Part shown: positions 6,613 to 9,686 of the stretch, piece by piece
Layout: every line of letters starts with the position of its first letter
How positions within the stretch are numbered: the first letter of the stretch is position 1
Origin: an uncultured Rhodospirillales bacterium
GTDB lineage: Bacteria; Pseudomonadota; Alphaproteobacteria; Rhodospirillales; Casp-alpha2
Assembly (NCBI GenBank): GCA_938074585.1
Contig: CALJEW010000371.1
Span: 1 to 9,686, forward strand
Reading direction: 5' to 3'
Length of the DNA: 9,686 bases
The notes under the pieces: generated by a model
Databases searched by the model: none
Seen by the model: only the letters and a program-made list of their open reading frames with translations
Told to the model about the DNA's origin: nothing
Program-made: the position numbers and the translations under genes

Positions 6613-7404
6613 TCATTTGCCTTTAAATTTTGGTTGTTCTTTTGCCAAAAAGGACCGCACCCCTTCCGTATAGTCTTCGCTGTCGCAGGCGGCATAACTA
6701 TCTATAAGCTCCTGCTCACTTAACGGTTTAGGATTACTCATCAATCGGCGTAACGTTTTTTTTGTCATCTGGGCTGCTAATGGGGCACCTGATGCAATAC
6801 GTTCAGCCGTTGCGTATACATTTTCAGCCAATTCATCATCGGGGACAACACGATTTACCATCCCACGCTGAACAGCATCATTGCCACCAAACAAGGCCCC
6901 CTCTAAAAGAATTTCTAAAACCACAGCAGGCCCAACCAAATCAAGGGATGGTTTCATTTCTGTTGGTGACAACGCATTACCAATGCGCTTAATTGGAATT
7001 CCCAATCGCGCTGATTTTCCAGCGATCCGCATATCACAACAACATGCAATCTCGAACCCACCTCCAGTACAAGCACCATGTATCATAGCCACGGTCGGAT
7101 GGCGACATTTTTGCAAAGCATCCAATGCCTTAGCAACAACTATACCGTATTCTTTCGCTTCTAATGCATTGGAACGCAGTTCAGAAAATTCTGAAATATC
7201 AGCTCCGGCAGCGAAAGCCTTAGTTCCATCTCCCCGGATCACTATGCATCGGACGCTATCGTCTGCATCTAAACGCGCCAACGCTGCTGCAAGTTTATTC
7301 CAGCTTTCCAAATCAAGCGCGTTGCGTTTTTGTGGATTTTTAATTGTTAGCGTTGCAATATAGCCCTGCTGCTCAACATCTATTGAAGTGTCACTCATAA
7401 CCAT
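6613..7404 (-). CDS. Crotonase-fold enzyme (enoyl-CoA hydratase/isomerase family)
   Basis: A 263-residue crotonase-superfamily protein, which acts on acyl-CoA thioesters with an oxyanion hole stabilising the enolate. Visible parts are KRNALDLE (26-33), AFAAGADISEF (63-73, first oxyanion-hole segment), GACTGGGFEIACCCD (110-124, second segment) and the C-terminal helices with MTKKTLRR (213-220). Of the two glutamates used by rat mitochondrial enoyl-CoA hydratase, the first is kept (Glu118), but the second is replaced: the usual PE is Pro137-Ile138 in GIPIKRIGNALS. Simple hydration of a trans-enoyl-CoA is therefore doubtful; isomerase, lyase or decarboxylase chemistry fits as well. The TAA of the preceding dehydrogenase gene directly abuts ATG 7404 (TAAATG), with GGAG five bases upstream, so translation is coupled. 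An in-frame ATG at 7398 has a poorer spacing. Confidence 0.92.
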   Translation of the reverse strand: MVMSDTSIDVEQQGYIATLTIKNPQKRNALDLESWNKLAAALARLDADDSVRCIVIRGDGTKAFAAGADISEFSELRSNALEAKEYGIVVAKALDALQKCRHPTVAMIHGACTGGGFEIACCCDMRIAGKSARLGIPIKRIGNALSPTEMKPSLDLVGPAVVLEILLEGALFGGNDAVQRGMVNRVVPDDELAENVYATAERIASGAPLAAQMTKKTLRRLMSNPKPLSEQELIDSYAACDSEDYTEGVRSFLAKEQPKFKGK

Positions 7405-8361
7405 TTAATCTCCGTTTAGAAGGCGTGCAGGTGCGCCATTCAACCACGACTGAATATTTTCAACCGCCTGTCCATATGCCAGTTCATGTAATTCTTTGAC
7501 AACAAACCCTGTGTGCCCGGTGAGCACGGCGTTATCTAATGACCGGATTACATGATCAGCAGGTAAAGGCTCCAAATCATAAACGTCTAGGCCAGCACCC
7601 GCAATTTTATTGTTTTGCAAAGCGTCAATTAGAGCTTTTTCATCAATAATTGGCCCCCGAGATGTATTGACCAAATAAGCTGTTTTTTTCATTTGCTCGA
7701 GTTGTTCTTTTCCAACTAACCCGCGCGTCCGGTCACTTAAAATTTGGTGAATGCTAATTACGTCAGAGCATTTAAACAGGTCATCTTTATTCACCCGCGT
7801 AACACCATGCTTCTTCGCTAAATCTTCAGTTAGATTTTGACTCCACGCTATGACATTCATATTAAAAGCAATGCCAATCCGTGCCGCAGCACTGCCTAAT
7901 TTTCCAAGACCTAAAATCCCCAACGTTTTGCCACTGAGGCCAACGCCAATTCCTTGCTGCCAACCCCCTGATTTCATAACTTGATCTTCATAAGGTATTT
8001 TTTTAGTGATCGCTAAAATAAGAGCCCACGCATGTTCATACGCAGGATACCCCAACATTTGCGTACCACTAATAACAACACCATTCACTTTAGCCGCATC
8101 CATATCAATAGACAAATTACGCATTCCCGTGGTGATTAGGTATTTAAGGTTTGGCAACTGATCCAATAACGATTTTGGAAATGGGGTGCGTTCCCGCATG
8201 CACACAATGACATCAAAATCACTTAATATAGCTGCAATTTGCACCTCATCATGGCCTAAATGTTGATTAAAAGTTTTGATTTCAAAGCCTAACAAGGACC
8301 GCCAGTCCGCTGAGCCTAGAGCTGTGTTCTGATAGTCATCTAAAATCGCTACGCGTGTCAT
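7405..8361 (-). CDS. D-isomer-specific 2-hydroxyacid dehydrogenase
   Basis: A 318-residue cytoplasmic enzyme of the D-2-hydroxyacid dehydrogenase family, which interconverts 2-hydroxy- and 2-oxoacids using NAD(P)H. The catalytic-domain start is MTRVAILDDYQ. The Rossmann signature GLGKLG is at 151-156. The catalytic residues are Arg235 in NTSRGP, Glu264 in DLEPLP and His283 in TGHTGF, where the common form is PHxG. The residues after the second nucleotide-binding strand are WSQN (173-176), with no acidic residue, so NADPH use is possible. AGGA lies ten bases before ATG 8361, and the dioxygenase stop is 17 bp upstream. In this operon it could reduce or oxidise an oxoacid released by the lyase (glyoxylate, pyruvate or similar) or a 2-hydroxyacid made by the dioxygenase; the substrate is not readable. 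Confidence 0.93.
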   Translation of the reverse strand: MTRVAILDDYQNTALGSADWRSLLGFEIKTFNQHLGHDEVQIAAILSDFDVIVCMRERTPFPKSLLDQLPNLKYLITTGMRNLSIDMDAAKVNGVVISGTQMLGYPAYEHAWALILAITKKIPYEDQVMKSGGWQQGIGVGLSGKTLGILGLGKLGSAAARIGIAFNMNVIAWSQNLTEDLAKKHGVTRVNKDDLFKCSDVISIHQILSDRTRGLVGKEQLEQMKKTAYLVNTSRGPIIDEKALIDALQNNKIAGAGLDVYDLEPLPADHVIRSLDNAVLTGHTGFVVKELHELAYGQAVENIQSWLNGAPARLLNGD

Positions 8362-8378
8362 AAATTTAGCATCCTTAG

Positions 8379-9356
8379 TTATTTAACGGCAACCCCACCT
8401 CGAGGGCCAGTATTCAATCTATCTGCAAATTCATGAGCCAATGGCCGGGAAATTTCAGATCGTTGGTTAATCCACATACGAAGTAAATTACGTCTGCGCT
8501 CAGGTTCTGGCCAATCTTCAAACGAATTACGCGAATGAAGCACAGCATGATTATTCAAGATTTGAATATCACCTTGTTTGAAGACCATATCGTAGCGAAT
8601 TCCAGCTTGCATCGCTAACTCACCAACTTTACGAACGGCAGCTAACGCAAGCCCAGTCAAAGGTGCACCCGACTTAACTTGCCCATCTTCAATAGTTTTG
8701 CAGTTATAGCGGCACGAAAGCCAGCCATCATAATTCGAATATACGGGAACCTTGGTATTCGTCACTTCATTTGGATCACCTGTAGCCCCCTCACCACGCA
8801 AATCGAATTTAAAACCCATAAATAAGGGCTCTAAGTATTCTGGAAAGTGCTCAAGCAACTGATTATAGACAGCTGCGGAACTAGCTATCAAACTTTCGCC
8901 TCCTGATTTAGATGGATGGACGCACAACAGAGTAACAATGTCAGACGGATCGCAGTGGGGTGCTAAGCGTGCTTGAGTTGTGTAACCGCGGACATTTTTT
9001 GCCATATAGTCATGGCCCGTATCGCGAACATGGCCAATAAGCTGGCCTTTCGCATTTTGAGTAATCGGCACGCCTAAATGGACACCTATTCCCCAATACA
9101 AAATCTTCAAACTTTGTTCGTCATAATTGGAAACATCTAGTCCACGCCACAAAGCAACGCCTCGTCCATATTCCACATCGTAAATACAACTAGCTAAACG
9201 GGGGCCTAAGCTAGGCAATGAAAAATCTCCGCGACCAAAGGTGTATATCTGTTTGTCAGAGCTCAAGACTTCAGAGACAGCAGCCTCAATCTCAATGATA
9301 TCTTTTGAGCTGAATTGAAATACCCAAGACGGGTCAGCTTTTAAATCCTCAGACAC
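8379..9356 (-). CDS. TauD/TfdA-like Fe(II)/2-oxoglutarate-dependent dioxygenase
   Basis: The intact frame from GTG 9356 gives 325 residues. The fold and iron ligands are recognisable: His134-Cys-Asp136 (HxD, in LAPHCDPSD), the distal His274 in NNHAVLHSR, and an Arg-rich helix RRRNLLR (287-293) that should supply the 2-oxoglutarate-binding Arg. Further family marks are YWGIGVHLG (87-95), NAKGQLIGHVRD (101-112) and DWPEPERRR (281-289). It hydroxylates an unknown small acid or amino acid using O2 and 2-oxoglutarate. The GTG has no ribosome site, and the same frame stays open upstream with family-like residues (SPEIRPSAW), while a well-placed AGGAA-ATG lies at 9438 one base out of frame. The real protein is probably about 352 residues; see the separate 5' entry. 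It is the first gene of the right operon. Confidence 0.88.
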   Translation of the reverse strand: MSEDLKADPSWVFQFSSKDIIEIEAAVSEVLSSDKQIYTFGRGDFSLPSLGPRLASCIYDVEYGRGVALWRGLDVSNYDEQSLKILYWGIGVHLGVPITQNAKGQLIGHVRDTGHDYMAKNVRGYTTQARLAPHCDPSDIVTLLCVHPSKSGGESLIASSAAVYNQLLEHFPEYLEPLFMGFKFDLRGEGATGDPNEVTNTKVPVYSNYDGWLSCRYNCKTIEDGQVKSGAPLTGLALAAVRKVGELAMQAGIRYDMVFKQGDIQILNNHAVLHSRNSFEDWPEPERRRNLLRMWINQRSEISRPLAHEFADRLNTGPRGGVAVK

Positions 9357-9438
9357 CCACGCAGATGGTCGTATTTCCGGAGATAATTGGCTTATTTGTT
9401 TTTTATTAAAGATATCCCAGACCCCTTTTCTTTTTCAT
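9357..9438 (-). other. Out-of-frame 5' end of the dioxygenase gene (apparent one-base frameshift)
   Basis: ATG 9438 has AGGAA (9449-9445) six bases upstream, the best start signal here, but its own frame ends after ten codons (TAA 9408-9406). The dioxygenase frame is open upstream of GTG 9356 to a TGA at 9437-9435 and reads VWDIFNKKQISQLSPEIRPSAW before the annotated start, where SAW followed by DPSW looks like the normal N-terminus of these proteins. Removing one base from the run AAAAAGAAAAGGGG (minus strand, 9435-9422) joins the two. This is either a real indel, slippage at the run, or a sequence error. Confidence 0.6.
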
Positions 9439-9497
9439 GCTAATTTCCTGAAGTTTCAGTATAAAAGAAATACTACTTACCTATAGGAGACAGAATA
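9439..9497. promoter_or_regulatory. Compact divergent intergenic region between the dioxygenase operon and the PrpB-like gene
   Basis: Only 59 bp separate ATG 9438 (minus) from ATG 9498 (plus). Back-to-back -10-like boxes overlap: TATACT on the minus strand (9463-9458) and TATAAA on the plus strand (9460-9465), neither with a good -35. The palindrome CTGAA-GT-TTCAG (9448-9459) overlaps the minus-strand ribosome site and adjoins both boxes, a sensible place for a shared operator. Plus-strand AGGAG lies eight bases before ATG 9498. Confidence 0.4.
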
Positions 9498-9686
9498 ATG
9501 ACATGGCTTGAAGGCAATTTACAAAACACTTTATCACCAGGATTACGGCTGGCAACCCTCCTAAAGCAGCCCGGTATATTAAGGACCCCAGGCGCGCACA
9601 ATGGTATAGCTGGTCTGGCTGCAAAGAAAGCTGGTTTTGAAGCACTTTATGTCTCTGGCGCTGCTCTTTCCGCTTCCATGGGGCTT
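9498..9686 (+). CDS. Isocitrate lyase/PEP mutase superfamily enzyme, PrpB-like, N-terminal 63 residues, truncated by window edge
   Basis: The frame is open from ATG 9498 to the right edge (63 codons). The segment from PGILRTPGAHNGIAGLAAKK (25-44) to ALYVSGAALSASMGL (49-63) matches the N-terminus of methylisocitrate lyases, where the YxSG motif (Tyr51, Ser53, Gly54) sits in the substrate pocket. The Mg-binding DxD, the KKCGH/KRCGH loop and the rest of the barrel lie outside the window, so lyase identity is by N-terminus only. AGGAG eight bases upstream supports this start. It is divergent from the dioxygenase operon, which contains a second, more distant member of the superfamily, so the locus carries two related lyases, possibly for successive or alternative substrates. 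A symbol prpB would be plausible but is not provable from this fragment. Confidence 0.85.
   Translation, partial: MTWLEGNLQNTLSPGLRLATLLKQPGILRTPGAHNGIAGLAAKKAGFEALYVSGAALSASMGL

Noticed and set aside
6881..7363. A 160-codon plus-strand open frame.
   Set aside because: It is wholly antisense to the crotonase gene, whose motifs are clear; the frame is a by-product of the codon pattern of the real gene.

Overview
The window reads as a catabolic cluster from a Gram-negative heterotroph. The mix of family III CoA-transferase, MmgE/PrpD, isocitrate-lyase-superfamily, TauD-like and haloacetate-dehalogenase-like genes, with moderate GC content, suggests a proteobacterium, perhaps a marine-type alphaproteobacterium. 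That placement is inference from gene content only. I see no tRNA, rRNA, CRISPR array, insertion sequence or integrase.

Layout, left to right. (1) 1-2166, minus strand: a tight three-gene operon read right to left, made of a MaoC-type hydratase, an acyl-CoA dehydrogenase and a family III CoA-transferase that runs off the left edge. A plausible promoter (TTTACA-17 bp-TATATA) lies at 2204-2232, with an inverted repeat just upstream at 2237-2273. (2) 2275-3160, minus strand: this apparently gene-free stretch is a decayed second family III CoA-transferase of another subfamily, with two frameshifts, four in-frame stops and an internal deletion. (3) 3161-3420: no convincing gene. (4) 3421-4308, plus strand: a lone alpha/beta hydrolase with the full active-site set of fluoroacetate/haloacetate dehalogenases, except Asn in place of Phe after the oxyanion-hole HG. 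It ends three bases from the convergent neighbour. (5) 4312-9438, minus strand: a five-gene operon read right to left, made of a TauD-like 2-oxoglutarate dioxygenase (whose 5' end appears frameshifted), a D-2-hydroxyacid dehydrogenase, a crotonase, an isocitrate lyase/PEP mutase-family lyase with the KRCGH signature, and an MmgE/PrpD protein. (6) 9498 to the right edge, plus strand: the start of a second isocitrate-lyase-superfamily enzyme (PrpB-like), divergent from the dioxygenase across a 59-bp gap.

How the genes may work together (inference). The left operon has the parts to attach CoA to a carboxylic acid, desaturate it and hydrate it. The right operon pairs an MmgE/PrpD protein (the family of 2-methylcitrate dehydratase and cis-aconitate decarboxylase) with a carbon-carbon lyase of the methylisocitrate/alkylmalate type, plus a dioxygenase, a 2-hydroxyacid reductase/dehydrogenase and a crotonase. 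No citrate or methylcitrate synthase and no aconitase is present, so this is not a standard methylcitrate cycle. A pathway for a branched or substituted di-/tricarboxylate, possibly entered by dehalogenation or hydroxylation, fits best, but the substrate cannot be read from the sequence.
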